A stretch of 64,000 nt of DNA from Citrobacter sp. 18056. GTDB lineage: Bacteria > Pseudomonadota > Gammaproteobacteria > Enterobacterales > Enterobacteriaceae. Under the pieces are notes generated by a model. The model had not been told where the DNA came from and searched no databases. It saw only the letters and a list, made by a program, of their open reading frames with translations. Location of the stretch: NCBI GenBank assembly GCA_902706235.1, contig CACSJR010000005.1, positions 1 through 64,000 of the forward strand, read 5' to 3'. The position numbers were made by a program, and so were the translations under genes. The stretch's first letter is position 1. Every line of letters begins with the position of its first letter. Below are positions 43,004 through 54,878 of the stretch, piece by piece.

Positions 43004-44932
43004 ATGAACAGAATTCTGGCTGGCATCATTTTTTTCCTTTTTATATCTACCGCGTATATCTCTTTCCTTGTGCATGAAAGGCAACAAGAGTTACAGAAAC
43101 TGACGCACTACGCCGCTTCGTGGTCTGCTGCACAAATGGTATCAGAATATTACCGGTTCGAATCGTTGCTTGGTCTTTACACTATCGATAAGACGATGAC
43201 GCTGGACGATGTGCGTATGCGTCTTGACATTATGCTCAGCCAGAGTGATTTAATGAAAGAAGGTGATCTGCGGAATTACATAGAAAGTAATAAAGATCAT
43301 CATGCTCTTGCTCTACAGCTTGAAAAAACGCTTGAGTATCTGGATATTCATCTTGAGAAAATGAACCGCTCAGACCTCCAGGCCTACCTGAAAAAAATGC
43401 AGACGCTTGATGCACAACTGGGTCGACTGTCGTCCGGCGCTTTAGACAAGGATATTAACTCGATAAATGACGCCAACCTCAAAATTAAAACCCTGTACTC
43501 TATTTACTCAGCGACGTCTGTATTGCTGATAATAATGAGTGCGATACTTGGCGTACTGATATTTTATCAAAACAGAAATATTCTGAAGGCTCATCTTCAG
43601 GTAAAGAGTCTTGCTGAAGCGCTGCAGGAATCTAAAGAAAAACTGCAAATCCAGAATGCCAAGTTAGAGTATGACGTCTACCATGACTCTCTGACAGAGA
43701 TGAATAACCGTCAGTTTTTCTGGGGAAATTTAAATGAAACCATCGAGAACGCTGTAAAAAGCAATGATTCTGTGAATGTGATGTTGTTTGATTTAGATCG
43801 ATTCAAAGAGGTCAATGATACGTATGGCCATGATGTCGGTGATATGTTATTACGCCAGATATCACACCGTCTTATTTCGATGGGCCTGACTTCCGATACG
43901 CTTTATCGCTTAGGCGGGGATGAGTTTGCGTTTCTCTCGAGTGGCCTGACGGAAAGTAGTGCCGTTTCACGAGCCCAAAATATATGCGATGCGATCAACC
44001 AACCTTATACTATTTATAATACGATTATCAATATCACCACCAGTGTCGGCATTGTTATCTCAGACACTGAACGCCGCTCCGACTATCTCTATAAATTTGC
44101 CGATCTGGCCCTTTATGAAGCCAAAAAAGAGGGTGCTGGTAAGATAAAAGTCTTCCGGCAATGGATGTTAGAAAAGTTGCAAGAGAGCAGAACCCTTGAG
44201 CATGATATGGCACTGGCGTTAGTGAACAAAGAATTCGTTGTTTACTATCAACCTATTGTCGATTCTTTCAGTCAGGAAATTTACAGCTATGAAGCCCTTA
44301 TTCGTTGGATACATCCTCTGAAGGGCCTACTGTCGCCGGACAGCTTTATTCCTGTGGCTGAAAAAACAGGAATGATTAACGAGATGGGAAAATCGGTGCT
44401 TGAAATGGCCTGCCGGGAAGCCGCTGCCTGGGTGATTCCGGCTAAGATTTCAGTCAATGTCTCTCCTGTCCAGTTAAGCAGCAAAGCCTTTGCCGGAATA
44501 GTACAGTCTATTCTGAACGAAACGGGACTTCCCGCTGAGCGTCTTGAACTGGAAGTGACTGAATCCTCATTGTTTACTGAGAGCACAACGCCGATGAATA
44601 CGCTTAAGAGGATGCGAGCTCTGGGGGTGAAAATATCCATCGATGATTTTGGTACCGGTTATTCTTCTCTTTCGCGCCTCAGCAGGCTTGCCTTCGATAA
44701 AATAAAAATAGACAAGTCCTTTGTGCAGTCGATATCGACACAGGAAGACGCCCTTAATATCATCAGGCTCATCACCGGCATGGCCAAATCCCTCAATATG
44801 AAGGCCGTTGCGGAGGGTGTTGAAACACAGGAGCAATTAGAAAGCCTTCAGTTGCTGGGCTGTGATTTCACACAAGGCTATCTGTTTGGTAAACCACAGC
44901 CTTATATAGATCGAAAAATCAGATACGGTTAA
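43004..44932 (+). CDS. Membrane GGDEF-EAL cyclic di-GMP protein
   Basis: A 642-residue protein. Membrane helices lie at about 5-23 and 163-188, with a helical periplasmic domain between them. A GGDEF domain follows (SLTEMNNRQFFWG, LFDLDRFKEVNDTYG, intact GGDEF at 304-308), and then an EAL domain (EALIRW at about 430, SIDDFGTGYSSLSRL, KIDKSFVQ, VAEGVET). Both catalytic signatures are kept, so synthesis and breakdown are both possible. The small exported protein encoded just upstream is a likely partner. The gene is part of the A+T-rich insert between ygiN and parE. Confidence 0.88.
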   Translation: MNRILAGIIFFLFISTAYISFLVHERQQELQKLTHYAASWSAAQMVSEYYRFESLLGLYTIDKTMTLDDVRMRLDIMLSQSDLMKEGDLRNYIESNKDHHALALQLEKTLEYLDIHLEKMNRSDLQAYLKKMQTLDAQLGRLSSGALDKDINSINDANLKIKTLYSIYSATSVLLIIMSAILGVLIFYQNRNILKAHLQVKSLAEALQESKEKLQIQNAKLEYDVYHDSLTEMNNRQFFWGNLNETIENAVKSNDSVNVMLFDLDRFKEVNDTYGHDVGDMLLRQISHRLISMGLTSDTLYRLGGDEFAFLSSGLTESSAVSRAQNICDAINQPYTIYNTIINITTSVGIVISDTERRSDYLYKFADLALYEAKKEGAGKIKVFRQWMLEKLQESRTLEHDMALALVNKEFVVYYQPIVDSFSQEIYSYEALIRWIHPLKGLLSPDSFIPVAEKTGMINEMGKSVLEMACREAAAWVIPAKISVNVSPVQLSSKAFAGIVQSILNETGLPAERLELEVTESSLFTESTTPMNTLKRMRALGVKISIDDFGTGYSSLSRLSRLAFDKIKIDKSFVQSISTQEDALNIIRLITGMAKSLNMKAVAEGVETQEQLESLQLLGCDFTQGYLFGKPQPYIDRKIRYG

Positions 44933-44959
44933 AAGGATGTCTATAAGACGTCAGGCACA

Positions 44960-45637
44960 TCAAGTATTGTGTTTCTCTGAAAGGTGCCGTATGTCATGAC
45001 TGAGCTCTTGTAACTCATTGAACAGCCTTGCCACATGGAAACCATCGCACACGGAATGATGTACCTGAACGGCGAGAGGCAATAATACTTTTCCATCTTG
45101 TTCGTAGTATTTCCCCAACGTGAACATGGGGGCAAAAAAGTTCTGCATGTTAGCAACGTTGATATTAAAACTGGTAAAGCTTACCCAAGGAATAGCCGAG
45201 ACGAAAAATACATTTTCCCGAGACTCCTCCTTAGGCCAATAAGAAAGGTTATTACCATAGCGTGCAACGTCTTCTGAATAAACGCCCTGAAAGTGATGAA
45301 TATTGCCATCGTAGTGGCTCCATAATGATGAAAAGGTCTCCGTTTCATTATGGAAAATGGTATAGCTTGGATGAACTTCATTCCATATGACAAGCTCATT
45401 ATTCTTCATGGCCATACGGAACTCCGCATGACTGTTTACGACTTTTGAAAGCAGGAAAATAATAGTGGGGTAAAATTTCCAGCCAACTTCCCTTATATGT
45501 TTTAGCAGCGCGGTAATATCGACCAGGACAGTTTGGTTAAATGTACTTTGAGCAAATGACTGGAATACTTCAAAATGCTCCTTCCTTGCCCAACGAGACA
45601 AGTCAACAGGTGTATATTCCAGGGTTGTTTTTTCCAT
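44960..45637 (-). CDS. Type A chloramphenicol O-acetyltransferase
   Basis: A 225-residue enzyme of the CatA family (CatA1 is 219). The active-site motif [17 protein letters not shown] contains the catalytic His, and the end of the N-terminal part ([16 protein letters not shown]) is typical. Other conserved parts are [20 protein letters not shown] and [13 protein letters not shown]. It would acetylate chloramphenicol with acetyl-CoA in the cytoplasm. No insertion sequence or integron attC site adjoins it, so it appears as a resident chromosomal gene. It faces the GGDEF-EAL gene tail to tail. Confidence 0.92.
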   Translation of the reverse strand: MEKTTLEYTPVDLSRWARKEHFEVFQSFAQSTFNQTVLVDITALLKHIREVGWKFYPTIIFLLSKVVNSHAEFRMAMKNNELVIWNEVHPSYTIFHNETETFSSLWSHYDGNIHHFQGVYSEDVARYGNNLSYWPKEESRENVFFVSAIPWVSFTSFNINVANMQNFFAPMFTLGKYYEQDGKVLLPLAVQVHHSVCDGFHVARLFNELQELSHDIRHLSEKHNT

Positions 45638-45857
45638 TTTTAGCCTTTAATTACATATCAGATGTTAGCCTACGCTTTTATGGATGACTATCTGGCAAAG
45701 TATTTTCATGTTTAACGTCCGCCCTTGCTCATAACAGACGATCTTCAAGCACAAAAAATGCCACTACAAATAAAAAACACTTTCATCCCGCTCTCAACCA
45801 TCAATGTAGCCCTCACCGTCACCACAGGCAATACACCTGACGAATAGAAAACCAATA
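45638..45857. promoter_or_regulatory. Upstream region of the cat gene
   Basis: No gene is seen. The stretch next to the cat start is A+T-rich and probably holds its minus-strand promoter. No attC, IS end or operator is recognised. Confidence 0.35.
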
Positions 45858-45932
45858 GCCCGGTGGCGCTACGCTTACCGGGACTACAACATCACATTCT
45901 CGTAGGCCCGCGCAAATGCAGTGCCGCCGGGC
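45858..45932. repeat. REP pair (BIME)
   Basis: GCCCGGTGGCGC/GCTTACCGGGA (45858-45883) and GCCCGCGCAAATGCA/TGCCGCCGGGC (45906-45932) form two REP-type palindromes in opposite orientation. They lie between the divergent cat and qnr genes. Confidence 0.75.
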
Positions 45933-46003
45933 AATTCACGACACAAACCGTACAGGGGAAGGGTGGCCCGCGACGTTAAATTCGTTTACCATGGCGTCAT
46001 TTA

Positions 46004-46019
46004 CTGTACAAAAAAACAG
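46004..46019 (+). promoter_or_regulatory. LexA box upstream of the qnr gene
   Basis: CTGTACAAAAAAACAG fits the LexA consensus CTGT-N8-ACAG exactly and lies ten bases before the qnr ATG. qnrB genes are known to be SOS-controlled through such a site, so DNA damage, including that from quinolones, should induce this gene. Confidence 0.9.
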
Positions 46020-46029
46020 GTTTATTCCT

Positions 46030-46674
46030 ATGACGCTCGCGTTGACCGCCGAAAAAATTGAAAGACACCGCTTCACTGGGCTGAAAGTTGAAAACAGCAC
46101 GTTTCATAACTGTGATTTCTCCGGGGCAGACCTTACTGGCACTGAGTTTATCGGCTGTCAGTTTTATGAGCGCGAAAGTCAAAAAGGATGTAATTTCAGC
46201 CGCGCTATTTTGAAAGATGCGATTTTCAAAAACTGTGATATATCGATGGCGGATTTCAGAAACGCCAGCGCGCTGGGTATCGAAATTCGTAGCTGCCGCG
46301 CTCAGGGCGCAGATTTTCGCGGCACCAGTTTTATGAATATGATCACCACACGCACCTGGTTTTGTAGCGCCTATATCACTAACACCAACCTTAGCTACGC
46401 CAACTTTTCGAAAGCCGTGCTGGAGAAGTGTGAACTGTGGGAAAACCGTTGGATAGGCACTCAGGTTCTTGGCGCGACGTTCAGTGGGTCAGATCTCTCC
46501 GGCGGGGAGTTTTCCTCGTTTGATTGGCGTGCTGCTAACGTGACACATTGCGATCTGACCAACTCAGAACTGGGTGATTTAGACGTGCGGCGCGTTGATT
46601 TACAGGGCGTCAAACTGGATAGCTATCAGGTGTCATTGATAATGGAGCGGCTTGGGGTCGCGATTATCGGCTAG
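46030..46674 (+). CDS. QnrB-like pentapeptide repeat protein
   Basis: A 214-residue right-handed beta-helix protein with pentapeptide repeats throughout (NCDFSGADLTGTEFIGC, then MITTRTWFCSAYITNTNLSY, then TLTNSE-type coils such as CDLTNSELGDLDV). The whole sequence follows QnrB with scattered substitutions. Qnr proteins bind gyrase and topoisomerase IV and protect them from quinolones. I chose ATG 46030 by alignment with the standard 214-residue form. An in-frame ATG at 45991 would correspond to the longer QnrB form. A LexA box overlaps the upstream region. The gene lies next to parE with only a terminator between. Confidence 0.94.
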   Translation: MTLALTAEKIERHRFTGLKVENSTFHNCDFSGADLTGTEFIGCQFYERESQKGCNFSRAILKDAIFKNCDISMADFRNASALGIEIRSCRAQGADFRGTSFMNMITTRTWFCSAYITNTNLSYANFSKAVLEKCELWENRWIGTQVLGATFSGSDLSGGEFSSFDWRAANVTHCDLTNSELGDLDVRRVDLQGVKLDSYQVSLIMERLGVAIIG

Positions 46675-46735
46675 CCAAACTATTTTCAGCCAAAAGCCCG
46701 GCGGCGCAAAGGCTTAACGGGCCGACAACAGGCAT

Positions 46736-46765
46736 AAAAAAACCGGCGCATTCGCCGGTTTTTTT
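46736..46765. terminator. Bidirectional terminator between qnr and parE
   Basis: A-run, then AACCGGCG/CGCCGGTT with a short loop, then T-run. It can end both convergent transcripts. Confidence 0.9.
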
Positions 46766-46781
46766 ATGCTGCCAATCAGGC

Positions 46782-48704
<1,923 letters not shown>

Positions 48705-49280
48705 CTAACGCAGCCCCAGAAAATCGATAATCTGTGTGAAATGATCTTCAAAGCCGATAAAGGCATGATTCCCGCCCTCCTCGACTGTTTGACGGCAGGA
48801 GGCGTAGTAATCAACTGCCTGGCGATAATCGAGCACTTCATCACCCGTCTGCTGTAGCAACCAGAGCAAATCCGGGGCTTCGAGCGGGTCAATTTGCATC
48901 ACTTTCAGATCGTAAATATGGCGTGACTCTAGCACATATTGTTCCCCGGTGTAGGGATTCTCATTGTGACCGAGATAGCCGGAGAGTAGCTCAAACGGAC
49001 GCACTGCCGGATTGACGACTACGGCAGGCAGCATGAAACATTGCGACAGCCAGGTGCCGTAATAGCCGCCCAGTGACGAACCCACAATGCCCAGCGGTTC
49101 ACCGCCGTGTTGCAGGACAAGTTTCTCCAACAGTTCCGCGGCTTCTGCCGGAAATGCCGGCAGCTGCGGGGTGACCATCTCAATATCCGGATGGTTTTCG
49201 GCAAGCCACGACTTCATTGCCGTTGCCTTCGCCGAACGCGGTGAGCTGTTAAACCCGTGGAGATAAAGAAGCGTAGACAT
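48705..49280 (-). CDS. yqiA: Esterase YqiA
   Basis: A 191-residue alpha/beta hydrolase (E. coli 193). It starts [18 protein letters not shown], has the nucleophile Ser in GSSLGGYYG, and ends with the His region [13 protein letters not shown]. coli YqiA hydrolyses palmitoyl-CoA and small esters. Start at 49280 overlaps the cpdA stop, so translation is coupled. The in-frame start at 49334 lies within cpdA. Confidence 0.94.
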   Translation of the reverse strand: MSTLLYLHGFNSSPRSAKATAMKSWLAENHPDIEMVTPQLPAFPAEAAELLEKLVLQHGGEPLGIVGSSLGGYYGTWLSQCFMLPAVVVNPAVRPFELLSGYLGHNENPYTGEQYVLESRHIYDLKVMQIDPLEAPDLLWLLQQTGDEVLDYRQAVDYYASCRQTVEEGGNHAFIGFEDHFTQIIDFLGLR

Positions 49281-50107
49281 CAGTATCCTTCTGAAGCGGT
49301 GTCCGGGCGGAACTCCGCGCCATCCAGGCGGCAAACTTCGGTGGTAAGCGTGCCATCAGCATGCAATTCCAGCCAGCGCCAGCCAGGGGCTATGGTATCC
49401 AGCGTAAAGTTCGCGCAGTGCGGTTTGAACTGTACACAGGTGGACGGCGTGGCCATCATGCGACGCCCGTTCCAGTCAACGTCCATTTCCTGGTGGATAT
49501 GGCCGCAGAGTAAATTTTTCACCCGAGGGAAACGCATTAATACACGATCGAGCGCGCCAGCATTACGCAGGCTGTGCTGATCGAGCCAGCTGCACCCGGC
49601 CGGAAGCGGATGATGATGCAGCAGCAATAGCGTGAAACGCTCAGGGGTTTCGGTCAGACGCTGTTCCAGCCATTCGAGCTGAAATTCGCTTAATTCGCCG
49701 TGTGGGACGCCGAAAACCTGGCTGTCGAGCATCAATACTTGCCAGTGGTCGCCTGCGAAAACACGTTTTACCGGGGAAATTCCGGCGTCCTGCAACGCGC
49801 TGTACATGGCTGGCTGAAAATCGTGATTACCGGGTAACCAGACGCAGGGCACGTCGAAGCCCGCGATGCCTTCAGCAAAGTGCTGATAAGCCGCAGACGA
49901 GTGATCCTGTGCTAAATCTCCGGTGGCGACCACGAGATCGCATTCACGCTGCGAGGCGCGGATGGCCGCCAGAACGGCCTGGTAACTGTCCCAGGTGTTC
50001 ACCCCTAACAACGTTTCATGCTTTTCAGCAAACAGGTGAGTATCAGTAATTTGTAAGACTCTGACCCTGGCCTCACCAGCCAGTGAGAGATTTAACAGGC
50101 TTTCCAA
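49280..50107 (-). CDS. cpdA: 3',5'-cyclic-AMP phosphodiesterase CpdA
   Basis: A 275-residue class III phosphodiesterase (E. coli 275). Metallophosphoesterase motifs are visible: [25 protein letters not shown] and the C-terminal CGHIHQEMD. It lowers cyclic AMP. It sits in the nudF-yqiB-cpdA-yqiA run on the minus strand, overlapping yqiA by one codon edge. Confidence 0.96.
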   Translation of the reverse strand: MESLLNLSLAGEARVRVLQITDTHLFAEKHETLLGVNTWDSYQAVLAAIRASQRECDLVVATGDLAQDHSSAAYQHFAEGIAGFDVPCVWLPGNHDFQPAMYSALQDAGISPVKRVFAGDHWQVLMLDSQVFGVPHGELSEFQLEWLEQRLTETPERFTLLLLHHHPLPAGCSWLDQHSLRNAGALDRVLMRFPRVKNLLCGHIHQEMDVDWNGRRMMATPSTCVQFKPHCANFTLDTIAPGWRWLELHADGTLTTEVCRLDGAEFRPDTASEGY

Positions 50108-50131
50108 ATGGTGTCCTTTGGTTTCACGACG

Positions 50132-50554
50132 CTAACAAACCGGAATCGCCATCGCTCCATGTGCTAAACAGTACCTCAGCCAATCGGCCAAAAACTGGTT
50201 AATTTGATGCTTTTCGTCGCGTTGATGCAACTTTTTATTCGGGTAATCATACCGTGCTTTGAAGCGAAAAATCTGCTGACTCGAACACACTTCAGCCACC
50301 ATCGCATCATGGTAAAGGCGCACCGTCATTGACGGCAGGCTCCAGTAACTGACCGCAGGCACCGTCTGTTCTATTTCCACCAGAGTAGTGTAGCGGGTCG
50401 ATTCGCTGATCGTTAACCGGTATTGCGCATTAGCCACCTGATAGCTCACCGTTTCGCCGGGTGCGTCCGTTTGAGGCAGCAGGCGGCGTAGCTGTGCGAA
50501 GTTGGTTTCGCACAGACGCATCATTTCTGGGAAGTCAGGTGTATAGCGCTTCAT
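50132..50554 (-). CDS. yqiB: DUF1249 protein YqiB
   Basis: A 140-residue protein like E. coli Yqi[21 protein letters not shown] at the start, [20 protein letters not shown], and the end [13 protein letters not shown]. The function is not known. The start at 50554 overlaps the nudF end by four bases (ATGA). The longer frame to 50599 runs into nudF. Confidence 0.93.
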   Translation of the reverse strand: MKRYTPDFPEMMRLCETNFAQLRRLLPQTDAPGETVSYQVANAQYRLTISESTRYTTLVEIEQTVPAVSYWSLPSMTVRLYHDAMVAEVCSSQQIFRFKARYDYPNKKLHQRDEKHQINQFLADWLRYCLAHGAMAIPVC

Positions 50555-51183
50555 TTTGTCCACTCGTTTCGTAATGCCTGATAATGCAATTGCAGCCATT
50601 GCAGGGCGATGACAGAGGCTGCGTTATCGATTTTTCCCTCTTCAACCCACTGGTATGCCTGTTCCCTGCTTACCACATGCACCCGAATATCTTCGTGTTC
50701 ATCTGCCAGACCGTGAATACCATGCGCGGTCGAGGCGTCCACTTCACCCACCAGAATGGATAAGCGCTCGCTGGTGCCACCGGGGCTCGCCAGGTAGCTC
50801 AGCATAGGTTTGACGCGTTTGACGTCCAGACCGGCTTCTTCCACCGCTTCGCGACGGGCCACCTCTTCTGGACTTTCGCCCTCTTCAATCATCCCGGCAA
50901 CCATTTCCATCAGCCACGGGCTTTCGCTGGTATCAAATGCGGCGATGCGAATCTGTTCCACCAGCACCACTTCATCACGCACTGGGTCAAAGGGTAGCAA
51001 GACTGCGGCGTGACCGCGCTCAAAAATTTCGCGTCGCACTTCACCGCTCATTTCGCCGTTAAACAAACGATGACGAAAACGGTACATGTCTAACGAAAAA
51101 AAACCGCTGTAAAGCGTTTCCCGTGCAATAATTTCAACATCGTTTTTGGCGTAAGTTACGATAGATTGATTTTTTCTGGTCAT
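50551..51183 (-). CDS. nudF: ADP-ribose pyrophosphatase NudF
   Basis: A 210-residue Nudix hydrolase (E. coli 209). The Nudix box runs from GMIEEGE to REAVEEAGL. The middle [20 protein letters not shown] and the end [14 protein letters not shown] match the family. It hydrolyses ADP-ribose and ADP-sugars. I chose ATG 51183 with AGGA upstream. An in-frame TTG at 51189 is less likely. It is the first gene of the nudF-yqiB-cpdA-yqiA operon, divergent from tolC. Confidence 0.95.
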   Translation of the reverse strand: MTRKNQSIVTYAKNDVEIIARETLYSGFFSLDMYRFRHRLFNGEMSGEVRREIFERGHAAVLLPFDPVRDEVVLVEQIRIAAFDTSESPWLMEMVAGMIEEGESPEEVARREAVEEAGLDVKRVKPMLSYLASPGGTSERLSILVGEVDASTAHGIHGLADEHEDIRVHVVSREQAYQWVEEGKIDNAASVIALQWLQLHYQALRNEWTK

Positions 51184-51286
51184 CGTCAATATCCTGGGCT
51201 GTAAAGTGGTGACGAAATCGGGGATTTCAGGTCTCTATGGCTACTGTTTTACTTATGCTGTGGTAGATTGGTGCAAATTAACGCCA

Positions 51287-51333
51287 GATGGCACGATACG
51301 CCAACTTTTTACGCGTGCGGACTCTGGTACAAT
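51287..51333 (+). promoter_or_regulatory. tolC promoter with probable mar/sox/rob box
   Basis: GATGGCACGATACGCCAAC (51287-51305) resembles the marbox of E. coli tolC in sequence and place. TACAAT at 51328-51333 is a suitable -10. MarA, SoxS and Rob activate tolC in E. coli. The assignment rests on this resemblance. Confidence 0.6.
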
Positions 51334-51388
51334 CGACAAATCTTTTTGAATTAGATCAGCGCTAAATGCTTCACAACAAGGAATGCAA

Positions 51389-52867
51389 ATGAAGAAATTG
51401 CTCCCCATCCTTATCGGCTTGAGCCTGACGGGCTTCAGCGCAGTGAGCCATGCGGAAAACCTGTTGCAGGTTTATCAGCAGGCACGTTTGAGCAACCCAG
51501 ACCTGCGTAAGTCCGCGGCCGATCGTGATGCTGCATTCGAAAAAATTAACGAAGCACGCAGCCCCTTACTGCCGCAGCTCGGTTTAGGTGCAGATTATAC
51601 CTACACCAATGGCTTTCGCGATAACAACGGTATCAACTCCAACGAAACCAGCGCAGCATTGACGTTAACGCAGACCATTTTTGACATGTCAAAATGGCGT
51701 GCGCTGACGCTGCAAGAAAAAAGCGCCGGTATCCAGGACGTCACCTATCAGACTGACCAGCAGACGCTTATCCTGAATACCGCGACGGCCTACTTCAATG
51801 TGTTGAGTGCGATCGACTCGCTCTCCTTCACCGAAGCAAACAAACAAGCGGTTTACCGTCAATTAGACCAGACGACCCAGCGTTTTAACGTGGGCCTGGT
51901 AGCTATCACTGACGTGCAGAACGCCCGTTCACAGTACGACACCGTGCTGGCGAATGAAGTGACCGCCCGTAATAACCTCGACAACGCCGTTGAACAGCTG
52001 CGTCAGGTCACCGGTAACTACTATCCGGAGCTGTCTTCTCTGAATGTCAGCAACTTAAAAATGGACAAGCCGCAACCGGTGAATGCGCTGCTGAAAGAAG
52101 CAGAAGGCCGTAACCTCGCGTTATTGCAGGCTCGTCTGAGCCAGGACCTGGCCCGTGAGCAGATTCGCTATGCGCAAACCGGCCACATGCCAACCGTTGG
52201 CCTGACCGCATCTACCGGCGTGTCTGACACCAGCTACGATGGCAACAACGCCACCAGTAGCCAGTATACCGACCGTAACATCGGTCAGAATCAGATTGGC
52301 CTGAACTTCAATCTGCCGCTGTACAGCGGTGGCTCGGTGACCTCGCAGGTGAAACAGGCGCAGTACAACTTCGTCGGTGCCAGTGAGCAGCTCGAAAGCG
52401 CACACCGTAACGTGGTTCAGACCGTGCGTTCGTCCTTCAACAACATCAATGCGTCCATCAGCAGTATCAACGCCTACAAACAGGCTGTTGTTTCTGCGCA
52501 GAGTTCTTTAGACGCAATGGAAGCAGGCTACCAGGTCGGTACCCGTACCATCGTTGATGTGTTGGACGCGACCACGACGCTGTACAACGCGAAGCAGCAG
52601 CTCTCCAGCGCGCGTTATAGCTACCTGATTAACCAGCTGAACGTCAAGTCAGCTCTGGGTACGCTTAACGAGAACGATCTGTTGGCCCTGAATGGCACCC
52701 TCGGTAAAGCGGTTTCCACTTCCCCGGAAGCGGTTGCCCCAGAGAATGCCCAGCAGGACGCTAACGCTGATGGTTACAATGGCGCGAGCGCGGCGCCGGC
52801 TACACAGCCTGCCGCACAACGCACATCCACGTCCAGCAGCAACAGTTCTAACCCGTTCAAAAACTGA
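51389..52867 (+). CDS. tolC: Outer membrane channel TolC
   Basis: A 492-residue outer-membrane efflux protein (E. coli 493). It has a signal peptide of about 22 residues (MKKLLPILIGLSLTGFSAVS), duplicated helical-barrel halves (NPDLRKSAADRDAAFEKINE, LYSGGSVTSQVKQAQYNF) and a variable Asn/Ser-rich tail. It is the outer-membrane exit for AcrAB and other pumps and for type I secretion. I prefer ATG 51389. An in-frame ATG two codons upstream exists, as in E. coli. Confidence 0.97.
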   Translation: MKKLLPILIGLSLTGFSAVSHAENLLQVYQQARLSNPDLRKSAADRDAAFEKINEARSPLLPQLGLGADYTYTNGFRDNNGINSNETSAALTLTQTIFDMSKWRALTLQEKSAGIQDVTYQTDQQTLILNTATAYFNVLSAIDSLSFTEANKQAVYRQLDQTTQRFNVGLVAITDVQNARSQYDTVLANEVTARNNLDNAVEQLRQVTGNYYPELSSLNVSNLKMDKPQPVNALLKEAEGRNLALLQARLSQDLAREQIRYAQTGHMPTVGLTASTGVSDTSYDGNNATSSQYTDRNIGQNQIGLNFNLPLYSGGSVTSQVKQAQYNFVGASEQLESAHRNVVQTVRSSFNNINASISSINAYKQAVVSAQSSLDAMEAGYQVGTRTIVDVLDATTTLYNAKQQLSSARYSYLINQLNVKSALGTLNENDLLALNGTLGKAVSTSPEAVAPENAQQDANADGYNGASAAPATQPAAQRTSTSSSNSSNPFKN

Positions 52868-52874
52868 TTCGGGC

Positions 52875-52902
52875 AACCCCGGCGACGCCGTTCGCCGGGG
52901 TT
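52875..52902 (+). terminator. Hairpin after tolC
   Basis: AACCCCGGCGA pairs with TCGCCGGGGTT around CGCCGT. Only TAAA follows, so termination may be partial and allow read-through to ygiBC. Confidence 0.65.
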
Positions 52903-53038
52903 AAATCACTTTCCGCTCTCCCTCGCAAAAATAAACGTAAGGCAACGTAAAGATCCCCTCCTCCTGCCTCTCATCGCTTCAATTTCAACCACTCATCCAC
53001 TATCCTGAGCACTACCACTGGGTCCAGGATGAAAGATA

Positions 53039-53707
53039 ATGAAACGGACAAAAACAATTAATCACGCTTCGTTCCGCAAGAACTGGGGCGCACGCCATCT
53101 GACGCCAGTTGCGTTGGCGATCACCGCCGTATTTATGCTCGCTGGCTGTGAAAAAACTGACGAAACGGTGTCGATGTATCAGAACGCCGATGACTGCTCG
53201 AGCGCTAACCCAGGCAAAAGCGCTGAATGTACCGCGTCATACAACAACGCGCTGAAAGAAGCCGAACGCACCGCACCGAAATACGCCAGCCGTGAAGACT
53301 GTATCGCCGAATTCGGTGAAGGCCAGTGCCAGCAAGCTCCTGCCCAGGCAGGTATGGCTCCTGAAGGACAGCAGGCGCAGGCTCAAAGCAGCGGCAGCTT
53401 CTGGATGCCGCTAATGGCGGGCTACATGATGGGTCGCATGATGAGCGGTTCAGGCTTCCAGCAGCAACCACTGTTCAGCTCGAAGAATCCAAAAAGTCCG
53501 GCCTACGGCCAATACACTGATGCCAGCGGCAAAGGTTACGGTGCAGCGCAGTCGGGCCGTACCATGAACGTGCCTAAAACAGCGATGGCGCCAAAACCGG
53601 CCACCACCAACACCGTGACACGTGGCGGCTTTGGTGAGTCCGTAGCTAAACAGTCCACCATGCAGCGCAGCGCTTCCGGCACATCTTCTCGTTCAATGGG
53701 CGGCTAA
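53039..53707 (+). CDS. ygiB: DUF1190 lipoprotein-like protein YgiB
   Basis: A 222-residue protein (E. coli 223). Basic residues precede a hydrophobic stretch ending in the lipobox-like LAGC (Cys37). It has [20 protein letters not shown] and a Ser/Gly/Gln-rich C-terminus ending [10 protein letters not shown]. It is regulated with tolC in E. coli and of unknown function. ygiC begins five bases after it, so they are co-transcribed. Confidence 0.93.
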   Translation: MKRTKTINHASFRKNWGARHLTPVALAITAVFMLAGCEKTDETVSMYQNADDCSSANPGKSAECTASYNNALKEAERTAPKYASREDCIAEFGEGQCQQAPAQAGMAPEGQQAQAQSSGSFWMPLMAGYMMGRMMSGSGFQQQPLFSSKNPKSPAYGQYTDASGKGYGAAQSGRTMNVPKTAMAPKPATTNTVTRGGFGESVAKQSTMQRSASGTSSRSMGG

Positions 53708-53712
53708 TCGCC

Positions 53713-54873
53713 ATGGAAAGAGTCAGCATTGTCGAGCGCCCGGACTGGCGCGAAAAAGCCACCGAATATGGCTTCAATTTTCACACCATGTATGGCGAGC
53801 CGTACTGGTGTGAAGATGCGTATTACAAACTCACTCTCGAGCAGGTTGAAAAGCTGGAAGACGTGACCGCCGAGCTACACCAGATGTGCCTGAAAGTGGT
53901 GGAGCGCGTGGTCGCCAGCGATGAGCTGTTGACCAAATTCCGCATTCCGAAACACACCTGGAGCTTTGTGCGTCAGGCGTGGCAAACACAGCAACCTTCG
54001 CTTTATTCTCGCCTCGATCTGGCGTGGGATGGCAAAGGCGAGCCTAAGCTGCTGGAAAACAACGCTGATACGCCAACATCACTGTACGAAGCGGCTTTCT
54101 TCCAGTGGATCTGGCTCGAAGATCAGCAGAATGCGGGCAACCTGCCCGCAGGCAGCGATCAGTTCAACAGCCTGCAGGAAAAGCTGATTGAGCGTTTCGC
54201 TGAGCTGCGCGAACAGCACGGTTTCGGCCTGCTGCATTTTGCCTGCTGCCGCGATACCACCGAAGACCGTGGCACCGTGCAGTATTTGCAGGACTGTGCC
54301 AATGAAGGCGGCGTGGCGAGCGAATTTCTGTATATCGAAGATATCGGGCTTGGCGAAAAAGGTCAGTTTACCGACACCCAGGATCAGGTTATTGGTAACC
54401 TGTTCAAGCTCTACCCGTGGGAATACATGCTGCGCGAGATTTTCTCCACCAAGCTGGAGGACGCTGGCGTTCGCTGGCTTGAACCGGCCTGGAAAAGCAT
54501 TATCTCTAATAAAGCGCTGCTGCCGATGCTGTGGGAAATGTTCCCGGATCACCCAAATCTGCTGCCCGCGTATTTTGCCGAAGACAGCTATCCACCGATG
54601 GATAAATACGTCATCAAGCCGATTTTCTCGCGCGAAGGTGCCAACGTGTCGATTGTCGAAAACGGCAATGTGGTTGAAGCCGTGGAAGGGCCGTATGGCG
54701 AAGAAGGTATGATCGTCCAGCAGTTCTGTGAACTACCGAAGTTTGGCGACAGCTATACGCTGATCGGCAGCTGGCTCATCAACGATCAACCTGCCGGGAT
54801 CGGCATTCGTGAAGACCGGGCGTTGATCACTCAGGATCTGTCCCGCTTCTATCCGCATATTTTTGTGGAGTGA
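53713..54873 (+). CDS. ygiC: Glutathionylspermidine synthase-like ATP-grasp protein YgiC
   Basis: A 386-residue ATP-grasp protein (E. coli 386) homologous to the synthetase domain of Gss. It shows [34 protein letters not shown]-type ATP-binding sequence and [20 protein letters not shown]. It lacks the amidase domain and has no proven glutathionylspermidine activity. It is the only intact member of this family in the window, while gss itself is a remnant. Confidence 0.95.
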   Translation: MERVSIVERPDWREKATEYGFNFHTMYGEPYWCEDAYYKLTLEQVEKLEDVTAELHQMCLKVVERVVASDELLTKFRIPKHTWSFVRQAWQTQQPSLYSRLDLAWDGKGEPKLLENNADTPTSLYEAAFFQWIWLEDQQNAGNLPAGSDQFNSLQEKLIERFAELREQHGFGLLHFACCRDTTEDRGTVQYLQDCANEGGVASEFLYIEDIGLGEKGQFTDTQDQVIGNLFKLYPWEYMLREIFSTKLEDAGVRWLEPAWKSIISNKALLPMLWEMFPDHPNLLPAYFAEDSYPPMDKYVIKPIFSREGANVSIVENGNVVEAVEGPYGEEGMIVQQFCELPKFGDSYTLIGSWLINDQPAGIGIREDRALITQDLSRFYPHIFVE

Positions 54874-54878
54874 TATGT

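Noticed and set aside
44960-46674. cat and qnr as integron cassettes or a transposon
   Set aside because: No attC-like sites, integrase, IS ends or target duplications are visible, and the two genes point away from each other.
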